Shown: piece after piece, positions 19,838 to 29,130 of the stretch
How the letters are laid out: each line of letters opens with the position of its first letter
Numbering within the stretch: position 1 is the first letter of the stretch
Assembly (NCBI RefSeq): GCF_003171515.1
Contig: NC_089392.1
Coordinates: 186,001 to 250,000, forward strand
Direction of reading: 5' to 3'
DNA: 64,000 nt
From: Pyrenophora tritici-repentis
Taxonomy: Eukaryota > Ascomycota > Dothideomycetes > Pleosporales > Pleosporaceae
Notes under the pieces: model-generated
Told to the model about the DNA's origin: nothing
The model's input: only the letters and a program-made list of their open reading frames with translations
Databases searched by the model: none
Made by a program: the position numbers and the translations under genes

Positions 19838-21190
19838 TCAATCAGTGACTGAGTCCGGTGTTTGTGATGTCTTGATGTAGGGTGTAATCGATCGTGATGC
19901 CGTAGTTAGGCGTGGTCGCTTCGTTTCCAGGTTTGTTTCCTGTATTATTCTTTGTAAGTCTGCATCATGCTGAAGTTTGTACTGTACCAGCTTTGTGATG
20001 TGTTTGTTCGGTTTGAACCAATCTGGGGTCTCCAAAGTTGGGTTGACATAGTAGCAGCTACTGATGTCATGGCGTTGTTCACAAGCAGGACATATATCGC
20101 CAGCTTCTGCTGTATTCCTTTTCTGGAATTGCTTGGACTTGTTGCCAGGTGCATTCATTTTGCGTTTGTTTGTTTGCCTTTGGTTTCCCTGGCTAGGGTT
20201 GGTAGATGGCGCTCTAATTTGCACACTTGAGGCGTCCCCCTGTGTGTTCGAGTCGGATTCACCGCTCGCCGCGTAGGCTGCTTCACCCGTCATAAAGGCA
20301 CTTCTTGATTTGCCTCGTGTTGGGTGAGCTAGGCTCATATGTTCGCGGAAGAGTTTCATCATCTGCCTTCTTTCTATATTGTTCCGGTCGCTTCCCGCTC
20401 CAGTGAATGTTGCCATCCATGCTGGGGCAATCTTAGAGACTGCTTTTAGGAAGTCGTCCACAACCAGCTTGCTTTGTATCACGTCCCCTATCTTTAGGGC
20501 TTCGGCGCGAGTTGCAGCTTGGTCGTATTCGCTGAGCCATGATTCCCAATTTTGCGGGCTTCTCATAGGTCTCAAGGAATCGTGGTACCTCTCTCGTACC
20601 CTTCTGATCTCATCGTCGAGGTCTACTCCAACTGCTACCTGGAGGTTTGTGATCCAGGTGCGGAGAGTTCCATGTTCCTCAAAGCAGCTCACTTGGAGGT
20701 GTGGGCTAACTGTTGCATTCAGGTGTCTGATCATTGCCGCAATGTTTGTGCGTTCGTCTCGATAGTTTCGTTCGCGTATTTTGTATGATTCAAAAACCAT
20801 CTTGAATTCCCTTGAGTCCCCATCGTATGCCTCCTTCCCCTCCGCTGAGAGTTCTGAGTATCGAGCTGGTATGGCTGGAGTTTGAACAGCAGGGTTGACT
20901 ATGTCAACTGTATCTTGTGTAGGCGCTCGGGCATTGGCTCTCGCGGTTCGTGTAGAGGAGGATGGAGCTGATGATGTATTTCTCAGAGCAGCGGCTGGTT
21001 CATAGTCGGATACGAGTGGAGGGAGAGGTTCGGTCGGCTTTGTACGAGGCTGTGTGTTGCCCGCTGGATCTACAATGTCCCAGATCTCTAGGGCTTCGCA
21101 TTGCATCTTGATTTGGCGGTACCAGGGGATCCATTTGCTCGAGTCGGTTAGGATAACTGTCGCGTCCCTCTGGTTCTGGTTTATCGTCAT
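19838..21190 (-). CDS. gag: Copia Gag (capsid-nucleocapsid) ending at a leaky-type UGA
   Basis: The first ATG after the 5' LTR is at 21190-21188 (MTINQNQRDATVIL), giving 450 residues. A Copia-type gag domain (SKWIPWYRQIKMQCEALEIWDIVDP) and helical capsid region are followed by a basic segment and a variant zinc knuckle (CPACEQRHDISSC, C-x2-C-x3-H-x4-C). The frame ends GAU UGA CUA G. The codons after UGA stay in frame with Pol, so 21190-16355 is a single 1612-codon frame interrupted by one stop. UGA followed by CUA is the context reported for efficient translational readthrough in fungi and animals. Confidence 0.92.
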   Translation of the reverse strand: MTINQNQRDATVILTDSSKWIPWYRQIKMQCEALEIWDIVDPAGNTQPRTKPTEPLPPLVSDYEPAAALRNTSSAPSSSTRTARANARAPTQDTVDIVNPAVQTPAIPARYSELSAEGKEAYDGDSREFKMVFESYKIRERNYRDERTNIAAMIRHLNATVSPHLQVSCFEEHGTLRTWITNLQVAVGVDLDDEIRRVRERYHDSLRPMRSPQNWESWLSEYDQAATRAEALKIGDVIQSKLVVDDFLKAVSKIAPAWMATFTGAGSDRNNIERRQMMKLFREHMSLAHPTRGKSRSAFMTGEAAYAASGESDSNTQGDASSVQIRAPSTNPSQGNQRQTNKRKMNAPGNKSKQFQKRNTAEAGDICPACEQRHDISSCYYVNPTLETPDWFKPNKHITKLVQYKLQHDADLQRIIQETNLETKRPRLTTASRSITPYIKTSQTPDSVTD

Positions 21191-21508
21191 TATTGCGTGT
21201 TCGTTGCTCTTTATAGAGGCAGTGAGACTCTTAATTGTCAGATCAGATAAGATATTGCACAAAAGTGATGGATGTTTATGATTTATTTGTTCTTGTCTCT
21301 GTTCTAAGGTGCGCGCTGAGAGTTTTGTTCTGCTAAGACGCTAACCCGTTATTAGCTAGCGGTGTCGGCACTTTCGGCTCGACACGCCTGCTATCTGACA
21401 AGAGTGGCAATTGTAACTACGTTGAGAGAATAAACACGTGTTTTGTGTGGGAATGCTGGAATTTGTGAGTGATCAATATCCCCGGGTGATCAACATCCCG
21501 GTCAGCTA

Positions 21509-21747
21509 GCTTAGTCCGTGGCGCAATTGGAAGAGGTGCGAGAAATTTCCGGGTCGGAGCTTATTTATCCGTTTTACGCGTTTGGACCGGCCAAGCCATT
21601 GTGCCAAGGCCATCGCGGCAACGTCAAAAACCACATCATACCGGCAAGCTCGGTACAAAGACGAGAACTTCACTCTTGAATTGAGGTTGATGAACATATG
21701 TTTCGTCAATCCGCACACATAGTCTCCCCTCACCGCCTCTCTTCTCG
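21509..21747. other. Short promoter interval
   Basis: This is the only host sequence between the pogo/Copia nest and the GH78 start codon. The insertion may have displaced upstream control elements of that gene. Confidence 0.4.
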
Positions 21748-24468
21748 ATGACTGCACGACCGTGCTGTTTGCGCACCAATAGACTTTTACGTCCGCTTGG
21801 GATCGATGCGTTCCCTGTGGAATTCAGCTGGCAACTAACAGCAAAGGAAGATGTTTGCAACATCACTCAGTCCTTCTACGAACTTCAAGTTTCCACATCT
21901 TTATCTTTCGAATCTGAAGCTATCGTTTGGGACAGCGGGAAGATAGCTACAAGCAAAAAACCGTCACTTACCGCCATCTATGCGGGAGACAGTGTGAAAA
22001 GTCGCACTCGGTACTATTGGCGCCTCCGCGTATGGGACCAATTCGAAGAGACCAGTGACGACACTTGGGATACGGCCGAGCAAGCATGGTTCGAAACAGG
22101 GCTGCTGCAGCCATCGGACTGGAAAGCGTCCTGGATTGGTGCTCCTGCGATGAAAACGACTGAGATTTCAGCGAAAGATGACAGAGTCATATATCTCTCC
22201 CGTAACTTGCAGCTTGCGCAAACGCCAGTACGTGTACGAGCTTACGCGACAGCTTGTGGATGGTACAAGCTTTTCGTCAATGAACACAATGTCACTGGTA
22301 CGGCGTTGGTGCCACGCTGGACGCCTTTCGATCAGTTCACTGAATACCAGACTTATGATATTGCTGATTATTTGAAGACTGGCGAGAACGTGATTAGTGT
22401 CGTTGTTGCAGATGGGCGGTTCAAAGGACAGATAGGCGCTACTGAAGGACGCTGTCGATACGGAGATCGGCTTTCTGCACTTGTACAGCTCGAGGTGAAC
22501 ACAGATGATGGAAGCACTGTCACATTCTGTACAGACGAGACATGGAGGTCTGTGAAGGGTCCCATTGTTCGATCAGACCCCGTATGGGGTGAACATACCG
22601 ACTTTCGAATCTCTGTCGAATGGCTGGGGAAGTGTGATACTCTGTCTTCTAACCTTGCCGAGAAAGTCACAGTTTTGACCAAGAAACTCATCGCAGAAGA
22701 AGTCGAACGCGTTGAAGAGGTGATGCGCTTGTCACCCAAGGATGTCCTTCGTGCACCTTCAGGAGTGCAAATAGTCGACTTCGGTCAAAACTTTGCCGGA
22801 ATCATGGCAATCAAGCTCCGCGGCCGGGCAGGCTCCAAAGTCACCATGACATATAGCGAGGTCTTGTCCAGCAATGGAGAGCTTAACATTGATTATCTGA
22901 AGCTTCCCGTCCTTCCGCACATCGTACAACGGGACGTCGTAACTCTTGGAGACGATGCAGCTGAGTTTCAGCCATGGTTCACCATCCATGGATTTCGATA
23001 CGCAGAAGTTCAAGGCTTGGATTACGATCTCAGTCCCTCTGACATCCAAGGAATCGTCCTGGCTTCCAACTTCCCAAACACCGGATCCTTCACCTGCTCG
23101 GACGCCCGCCTTAACAAACTCTATCAGAACATTGTTTGGGGTGCACGCAGCAATTTTACCGACATACCAACCGACTGTCCAACTCGAGAGCGAATGGGTT
23201 GGACAGGAGATATTCAAGTATTTTCTCCTACTGCTACCTTGCTATTCGACAGTCAGAATTTCCTGCGTCGATTCTTGCGTTGCGTCGCTGCGGAGCAAAA
23301 TGCCGACGGCACCATCAACCCATACATCCCCAGCGGTGAATCAGAGTTTAGTAATGGCCAGGTGTCGCTCATGTCGAAGATGATGAGGATAACTTCGGGA
23401 TCAACTGGATGGGGCGATGCTTCTACAATGGTACCTTGGACTCTGTACATGTACTACAATGATGAAGTAGTCCTCTCGCGACAGTACGATAGTATGAAGA
23501 GATGGGTGAATAGCTTGGCAGGTCGAGCACGGGACAAGATGAGCTGGGGAAGATGGCTTTTCAACAAATTCGGTGCTGGATGTGGTGACCTTGAGCACTA
23601 CATCGTGGATACCGGTTTCAGCTATGGTGAATGGCTTCGGGCTGGAAGCGGGTTTCTCACACTGGTCAAGGAGGTTCTGTTCCCGAGCGCCGCTGTTTCT
23701 ACCGCTTACTTGGCCAACTCATCGCGTCTGCTATCCAACATCGCTAAGATCCTTGGCAAACAGGACGATGCAGACCACTATCTCGCACTCTCGCAGAAAA
23801 CATCCGAAGCGTGGCGCTCTGCGTTCGTCCGACGAGGCGGTTCCCGCATTGCAGGAGACTTCCAAGACGATTACGTCCGCGCCCTCGCCTTCAATCTCGT
23901 CGAGCCAGAGCAAAAGCCAGCAGCTTTGGAGCGCCTCGTAGAGCTGATAACGCAAGCCGGCTACCATCTGCAAACAGGCTTCATGAGCACCGGACTGCTG
24001 CTCCCTACACTTGCAGAACACGGCAGGTCAGACATCGCGTACCGCCTCCTGATGCAAGACACGGTGCCATCGTGGCTCTATCCTGTGTCAAAGGGCGCAA
24101 CGACTCTGTGGGAGACCTGGGAAGGTTACGACGGCAAAGGCAATGCGAAGATGTCGCACAACCACTATGCATTCGGCAGTGTGGCACAATGGTTGCATGA
24201 GAGGGTTGCCGGTATGAAGGCAGTCGAGCCGGGGTACAGGAAGATCAGGGTGGAGCCTTTGATCGGAGGCGGATTAACTCATGCTGAGGCTTCTTTGAAG
24301 ACGCCATTGGGCTTCGCGAAGAGTTCCTGGAGCCTGAATAGGGAGACAGGCATGGTGAGGCTTGAGATTGTGATTCCGCCTTGTGCCACAGCTGAGGTGG
24401 TGTTGGCCGGCTCTAAGATTGAAACTATAGAGTCCGGACAACACTCCTTTCAATACAAGTTAGACTAG
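21748..24468 (+). CDS. GH78 alpha-L-rhamnosidase
   Basis: An intronless 906-residue enzyme predicted to remove terminal alpha-L-rhamnose from glycosides such as plant flavonoids or pectic chains. In order: N-terminal fibronectin-like beta domain (FSWQLTAKED...YYWRLRVWDQ, to about residue 110); a domain containing ACGWYKLFVNEHNV...ADGRFKGQIGATEG; a further beta-sandwich; and the (alpha/alpha)6 catalytic barrel from about residue 430. The catalytic segment reads DCPTRERMGWTGDIQVF, with the conserved acidic residues, and WETWEGYDGKGNAKMSHNHYAFGSV carries the later Glu. A C-terminal beta domain follows. No signal peptide is seen at the N-terminus, so it may be cytosolic. Lack of introns and the bacterial-style architecture are compatible with ancient bacterial origin, which is only an inference. 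Confidence 0.95.
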   Translation: MTARPCCLRTNRLLRPLGIDAFPVEFSWQLTAKEDVCNITQSFYELQVSTSLSFESEAIVWDSGKIATSKKPSLTAIYAGDSVKSRTRYYWRLRVWDQFEETSDDTWDTAEQAWFETGLLQPSDWKASWIGAPAMKTTEISAKDDRVIYLSRNLQLAQTPVRVRAYATACGWYKLFVNEHNVTGTALVPRWTPFDQFTEYQTYDIADYLKTGENVISVVVADGRFKGQIGATEGRCRYGDRLSALVQLEVNTDDGSTVTFCTDETWRSVKGPIVRSDPVWGEHTDFRISVEWLGKCDTLSSNLAEKVTVLTKKLIAEEVERVEEVMRLSPKDVLRAPSGVQIVDFGQNFAGIMAIKLRGRAGSKVTMTYSEVLSSNGELNIDYLKLPVLPHIVQRDVVTLGDDAAEFQPWFTIHGFRYAEVQGLDYDLSPSDIQGIVLASNFPNTGSFTCSDARLNKLYQNIVWGARSNFTDIPTDCPTRERMGWTGDIQVFSPTATLLFDSQNFLRRFLRCVAAEQNADGTINPYIPSGESEFSNGQVSLMSKMMRITSGSTGWGDASTMVPWTLYMYYNDEVVLSRQYDSMKRWVNSLAGRARDKMSWGRWLFNKFGAGCGDLEHYIVDTGFSYGEWLRAGSGFLTLVKEVLFPSAAVSTAYLANSSRLLSNIAKILGKQDDADHYLALSQKTSEAWRSAFVRRGGSRIAGDFQDDYVRALAFNLVEPEQKPAALERLVELITQAGYHLQTGFMSTGLLLPTLAEHGRSDIAYRLLMQDTVPSWLYPVSKGATTLWETWEGYDGKGNAKMSHNHYAFGSVAQWLHERVAGMKAVEPGYRKIRVEPLIGGGLTHAEASLKTPLGFAKSSWSLNRETGMVRLEIVIPPCATAEVVLAGSKIETIESGQHSFQYKLD

Positions 24469-24578
24469 GGGAGTAGAAGATAGGAATAGAAGATAAATAA
24501 GGGCCTAAGTAAGGAATCTAAGAGAGACTGCCCTAAGTAATAAATCTAATTTAATAATTTAATTTTCGATTACTTGAA

Positions 24579-25387
24579 CTATTGTCGAAGTATCTTCGCA
24601 AGGACTGCATACAATCTATTTACATTGTTATCTTCAGCGGATTTGCTTCTCCATGCCACAATACCGTCTGGCCTTACTAGGACAGCCCCTTTGCCTTCCA
24701 CTCCTGAAAGCTGACCCCATTTTCCATCAATATCTTCCAGCTTTTTACCATCAATAGGAACAACGTGAATCAATTCATGTTCAACTCGGCTCCAGGCAGT
24801 AAGGTCTGCCGTAAAGAGAACGAACCGGTCCAAGCACAGAAGATCACGGGACGAGACAACAACATGACCTTCTTTCCTAAACCACATGTGGGGAAAGTGA
24901 TGCCCAGGTATTGTTGAAGGGTGGTATTCCGTAGTGTTCAGCTTTCCATCACTGTCTAGTTGGCCATCGTGAAAGTTATCCCGACCCTCATTATTGATAT
25001 CAGCAGTTGGGTAAAACCAGCCAATCTCTGTCCCCAGTGCCTTGAACTCGCTATCGAGGACTGATTGTGCTCTCTGCACATCTGCATGCACTTGAGAATG
25101 ACATGAATGACTTTCGTCGACCAGTGCTTGAATCGCACTTTTATTCTCGGCGACTGAAGTGTCTCTGCCGATCCCCAAAGCCTTGTCCATAATCATATTG
25201 TGACTCTGCATATTGACCAGGCTCGATTGCGCTACTCTTTCTCCAATTGGGCGACGTTCTTCATCGTAGGTGTCGAGAAAGTCGCTTTTCCCAAGCTTGT
25301 CCTGAAGCATCAAGGCTAGTTTCCAAACAAGGTTATTGGCATCTTGGATACCGGTGTTGAGTCCGAGAGCACCCCAAGGCGGGAGTC
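24579..25387 (-). pseudogene. FAD-dependent aromatic monooxygenase, C-terminal fragment
   Basis: The minus frame from about 25387 to 24579 matches the second half of phenol-hydroxylase-type flavoprotein monooxygenases. It starts at the conserved PPWGALGLNTGIQDANNLVWKL segment (the flavin-binding GD region in complete enzymes) and continues through YDEERRPIGERVAQ to a thioredoxin-like C-terminal domain ending VLVRPDGIVAWRS. The Rossmann GxGxxG half is absent, a TGA stands just upstream of the homologous part, and no splice acceptor is seen there, so the gene is truncated at about 25.39 kb rather than split by an intron. Next to it starts a broken hydrolase gene in the opposite direction. The two may be remains of a catabolic or secondary-metabolism pair. 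Confidence 0.75.
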
Positions 25388-26941
25388 ACATCCACCATCG
25401 ATCAAACCCCGCATATGGATCTGCTCAGCATATATATCATCTTGATAGTGTTGTTTCACAAATTATCTACATCGGCAACTCGGCCATTCTTGAACAGTTT
25501 TTATTTTCCATTTGAATTGTTGCAGTGGACTCAAGCATGTACCGAATCGGAAGCACTCTTGTTCTACATACTGATGCGACTCCGCCGGATGACCCTAAAG
25601 CTCGATACGGGGGCCTAAACCCACGTACGGTTGTGCTCCCGGTTGGTTACAAAAAAGACCCTGGCTGCAGAGCATGGGAAACGGAAGCCGTGTTTGAACA
25701 GGATATCCCAATCCCCTTACGCGATGGAGTCGTTATACGCGCAGATGTATTCCGCCCGGCCGATATGTCTCTGGTACCCGCCATCGTGCATTATTCGCCA
25801 TATGGAAAATCCGGCACAGGTTAGTTGACCATAGCCCTTCTCCGCGCGTAAAACCTTTCAATGCTTATGAGGATATGGCCTCCTTCTCGCTCATGTGATT
25901 CCCTAGTTTGTTGAGCCCTAAGACGCATCCATGTTATGGACCTCAGCTTACATACGAAAAGGGCTCTTCGACCTTGACCTTATCCCGGGTCGAGCTGGAA
26001 TACCGAGAAGCGCAGTGTCTGGCTTTCAAAGCTTCGAGGCTTTCGATCCTGCCGAGTGGGTAGCACATGGCTACGCAGTAGTCAATGTCGATGCAAGGGG
26101 CGTTTTTGGTCCGTGAACTGTTGCATGTCTGCAAGCTGGTACATACGCTAATTTCGGAATAGGCTCCCAGGGTGACTCTAGGTAGGGTTTATTATCCCAA
26201 TTTTCACGCTCGCGTTGATTTTCTAGGTTCTTAGGGACAGCGGAAGGTCGTGATGGCCACGATGCTATTGAGCACATATCTCAGCTCCCGTGGTGCACTG
26301 GCAAAGTCGCGTTAGCTGGTAACTCTTGGCTTGCAATGACGCAGTGGTTCATTGCAGCTGAGCGACCAGCTCACCTAACGTGTATAATGCCTCTCGAAGG
26401 TTGCAGTGATGCCTATCGAGAAACCCTGTGTCGAGGTGGTGTTCCATCGCATGGATTCTTTGGTTTCATCTCTCCTTTTCTTTATGGTAAGCAGTCTGCA
26501 AACTTTGTACCTCACTCAAAACAATGCTGAATAGACATTAGGAAGCCAACAGCGTGAAGACGTCATCGCTATGTTGCAAAAATATCCTGTCATGAATGAG
26601 TACTGGCAGGACAAGCGTGCAGACATAAGTTCCATTCGATGCCCTGCTTATGTTCTAGCCAGCATTTCGACTGGCCTACACACAGTTGGGTCTCTCCGAG
26701 GGTTTGAGGATATTCCGCACGACAAGAAATGGTATGCAGTAGCGGCTGTGTAGTCCTCTTAGTCAAGTACAAACACTGATATAGCTTTAGGCTACGATTA
26801 CATTCTACACAGGAGTGGCATGATCTGTATCAGAAACACTCGGTCGCCGACTTCAAAAAGTTCCTTGACTTCTATTTGAAGGGAGAAAACAACGGATGGG
26901 AGCAGACTGCCCGAGCGCGTATTTCTGTCATTAGCTATAAC

Positions 26942-27069
26942 CAGACTCCGCAACAATCAATCGATCGACATGATTGATTCCTATATAGGTTAAAGAGTTA
27001 CTTTATTAGGCAGCCTTTAACCTAGATAGGAATCAATCATGCCGATCCGATTGATTGTTGCGGAGTCTG
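26942..27069. mobile_element. hAT-type MITE, 128-bp family, copy 1
   Basis: Perfect 20-bp TIRs CAGACTCCGCAACAATCAAT and an 8-bp duplication GCTATAAC (26934-26941 and 27070-27077) inside exon 6 of the hydrolase gene. The TIR shares CCGCAACAATCAAT with the 162-bp family, so both were probably moved by the same transposase. Confidence 0.95.
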
Positions 27070-27080
27070 GCTATAACAAC

Positions 27081-27238
27081 CAGAGATGTCAACAAGCAAG
27101 TCAAGCTGGCTTGATTCTTATCGATTGCAGATCACAGACCATTCTCTGGGACGTGCCACTGTGCACGAGCCTCTATATTGTCTGTGATCTGCAATCGATA
27201 AGAATCAAGCCAGCTTGACTTGCTTGTTGACATCTCTG
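27081..27238. mobile_element. 158-bp hairpin MITE, copy 2
   Basis: No difference was seen from the copy at 12863-13020. Its duplication ATAACAAC (27073-27080 and 27239-27246) overlaps the right-hand duplication of the preceding 128-bp MITE, so it arrived later than that one. Confidence 0.95.
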
Positions 27239-27870
27239 ATAACAACGTAAGGGTTCTAAGTACGAGCAAATTCATGACATGAGTACACACTCAGAGTGAT
27301 GAAGTCATGCGTTAGAGGCCGTTCTAACATTCTCAGGCAAACATCGACAACTTGCTGTTCGCTGCTTGGCCAGTTCCTGAGATCAACAACATTACCCTGC
27401 GTCTCTCCGTAGACGGCACTCTACAATCATCGTTTGACCTTGTAAAAAGCGGTCAATCTTCCTATATATCCGACGCTAAGGCAGAAAACGATGATGCTGA
27501 TCCCGAGGAATTAAGCTTCACATATACCTTTACCCAACGAACAAGGCTTATTGGAAATTCGAAGGCAGTGCTTTATATGTCCTGTCCAGATCACAGCGAT
27601 CTTGATGTGTTTCTGATACTTCGCAAAGTCGATAAGGATGGCCGCGTCCTTCGCCATATCAACATACCATTCGCCGAGCTTAAGGCCGTAGGTGGTGATG
27701 GTATTGAGGGTGTCGAGGACCCTCTTAATCTTCCTCGTCTTAACGCTGTGCAGTACGTAGGGCCATCGGGTATCTTGCGTGCTAGCCACCGGGAGATCGA
27801 CGCCAGCATATCGAAGCATAACTTTCCGCATCACAAGCACACGAATGAAGAGAAGATACAGCCTGGTCAG

Positions 27871-28032
27871 CACAGTCCGCAACAATCAATTAAGTGGGTC
27901 CTAGAAGGTTCAGATTGGATTGATTGATTACCGCTTTAAGCCTAGTAGTTACCTATAGGAGTTTAAGCCCTACCTAGATAGGTAAGTGGGTCTAGGAGAG
28001 TGACCGGATTGAATTGATTGTTGCGGAGTCTA
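27871..28032. mobile_element. hAT-type MITE, 162-bp family, copy 2, mismatched flanks
   Basis: Same 162 bp as copies 1 and 3, but the flanking octamers do not match (CTGGTCAG on the left, CAGGCATG on the right). The left side is the hydrolase gene and the right side is a Copia gag. This is expected if the copy is the product of recombination between two MITEs or borders a deletion. Confidence 0.9.
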
Positions 28033-28570
28033 CAGGCATGTCAAGCATAGCCATGAGGTCAGTGACGCGTATCCATTCGTCTAGCCATTTGTCCACGCTT
28101 GTGTTGCGCGGTTTAGGTGATCGTAGAGCGTCGTATTTCACCCTAAGCTCTCTTCTTCGGGTAGGGTCGGATGGGGCTATGTGGGCTCTGAGCTTGGCTA
28201 GTCGTGCGTGTGCAGTTGCGTCATTCTGGATGAGAGGAATCAAAGAAGTGGAGATTGTTGATGCCACGTCAGTGCAGATCTCCTTGAGAGCTTTGTCTTT
28301 CTGGTGCCACTCCTTGTACTTCCATTCCCACTCGCTGAGCTTCATTCGCTGTACTTGAAGAACTTCGGCCGTAAGGTCTCCATCTGGGAGTATAGGGCGT
28401 TCAGGTTTTGGCGTAAGAGTGGGTGGTGTAGAGACTGCTGGATTACAGTACTCCCATACTCCATGTGACACTGCCTTATCCTTGTGTTGAAAGAGCCAAA
28501 GGGACCAGTCCTCTGGTTTTGTCAGGATGACAACGGTCTTAGTAGACCTCTGGGTTTCAACTGATGCCAT
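28033..28570 (-). pseudogene. Copia gag fragment (second family)
   Basis: Starts at ATG 28570-28568 (MASVETQRS...). It reads as a Copia-type Gag N-terminus (VVILTKPEDWSLWLFQHKDKAV...WEYCNP) for about 180 codons and is cut off by the MITE at 28032. It is not the same family as the element at 16.1-21.4 kb. No pol sequence follows. Confidence 0.75.
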
Positions 28571-28784
28571 TCTAGATAGCAGAGTATCGCAAAGTTGGGA
28601 TAGGTTGTCGGGAGATAGATGCCAAAGAGATGGCAGTTGAGTGAACTTCAGTGGTTAAAAGATTGCAGTAGGCAAATCCGGGCTCATAACTCTCACGTAT
28701 GTGATATGGAAGAAGAGATGAAGGACTGAGTTGATTGTATAGCTATGAACGAGGGAAGCTATATATATGTGAGGAATGAGAGAG

Positions 28785-28976
28785 TGTAGGGATAGCCCTG
28801 CTAGCGTGCAACATAGTCCGAACGACGCTTAGACCATCCGCATAGTCCATAGGCAGAAGGTTATTCCAAGCCGCTCTCCAAATAACCTTCAGCACGAGAT
28901 AGCTTGTAGTGCTTTTCCCCATCGAATACAACTCCATTATACCTGTGCGATTGCTCCCTGAGCGTAGCCCCTTACA
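28785..28976 (-). mobile_element. Probable 5' LTR of the truncated Copia element
   Basis: The interval begins TGTAGG and ends TTACA. Its right edge coincides exactly with the point where similarity to the LINE 5' end (28977 onward) starts, so the LTR appears inserted in a LINE fragment. The left edge is less certain. The region 28571-28784 would be the untranslated leader before gag. Confidence 0.5.
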
Positions 28977-29130
28977 GAATCTCGTTCTACTAGCTCTAGC
29001 TTTACAATCAGGAGGCTGCACGAGCTTAGAGTAGAATGTGTTTCTTTCGATGGTTTTGACTATTTTCCGATGAAAAATGACGCGTTTCGACCAGTTTTTG
29101 TTTTGTGATGTGTTTGTTGAGTAAACAGGA
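28977..29130 (-). repeat. LINE 5'-end fragment
   Basis: About 80% similar by eye to 61889-62036, the 5' end of the full-length LINE copy, in the same orientation (shared stretch TTCTACT...CTAGCTTTACAA...GGCTTAGAGTAG and CCGATGAAAAA). Interrupted on the left by the Copia LTR. Confidence 0.65.

Larger units (their letters stand above)
16136..21400 (-). mobile_element. Ty1/Copia LTR retrotransposon, apparently young and intact
   Basis: Two 165-bp LTRs (16136-16300 and 21236-21400) begin TGTCAG and end TGACA, and show no difference by eye. The 5-bp duplication AGAGT flanks the element (16131-16135 and 21401-21405). A polypurine tract (minus strand GAGGGGGTG) abuts the 3' LTR at 16301. No clear tRNA primer site was recognised beside the 5' LTR. 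Gag and pol are intact, and the interior has no RIP-type stops, unlike the pogo element it sits in. It is transcribed on the minus strand. Confidence 0.96.
14463..21506 (+). mobile_element. pogo/Fot1-type DNA transposon, RIP-degraded and split by Copia
   Basis: TIRs of about 74 bp begin GCTGACCGGGATGTTGATCA at 14463 and, inverted, end at 21506. They differ by two C/T changes. Both ends abut the TA target duplication (14461-14462 and 21507-21508), as expected for Tc1/mariner-pogo elements. Without the Copia insertion and its duplication the element would be about 1.77 kb, close to Fot1 size. The outer left part (14560-16130) carries the damaged transposase gene. The right end is only 240 bp from the ATG of the GH78 gene. 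Confidence 0.92.
25537..27870 (+). pseudogene. CocE/NonD-type (X-Pro dipeptidyl-peptidase-like) hydrolase, broken by MITEs
   Basis: Exons with consistent phase can be read: 25537-25819, 25962-26108, 26163-26181 (19 bp), 26227-26486, 26542 to about 26730, then from about 26787, and a last part from 27337. Features: DVFRPADMSLVPAIVHYSPYGKSG at the N-terminus of the fold; VAHGYAVVNVDARG; the nucleophile elbow AGNSWLAM; and the C-terminal jelly-roll (TYTFTQRTRLIGNSKAVLYMSC...DVFLILRK). Two MITEs sit in tandem in exon 6, three bases before the intron donor, introducing a stop. A third MITE replaces the 3' end at 27871, beyond which the sequence is Copia. The protein would be a serine hydrolase for esters or amides. 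Substrate unknown; now non-functional as a single gene. Confidence 0.8.
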
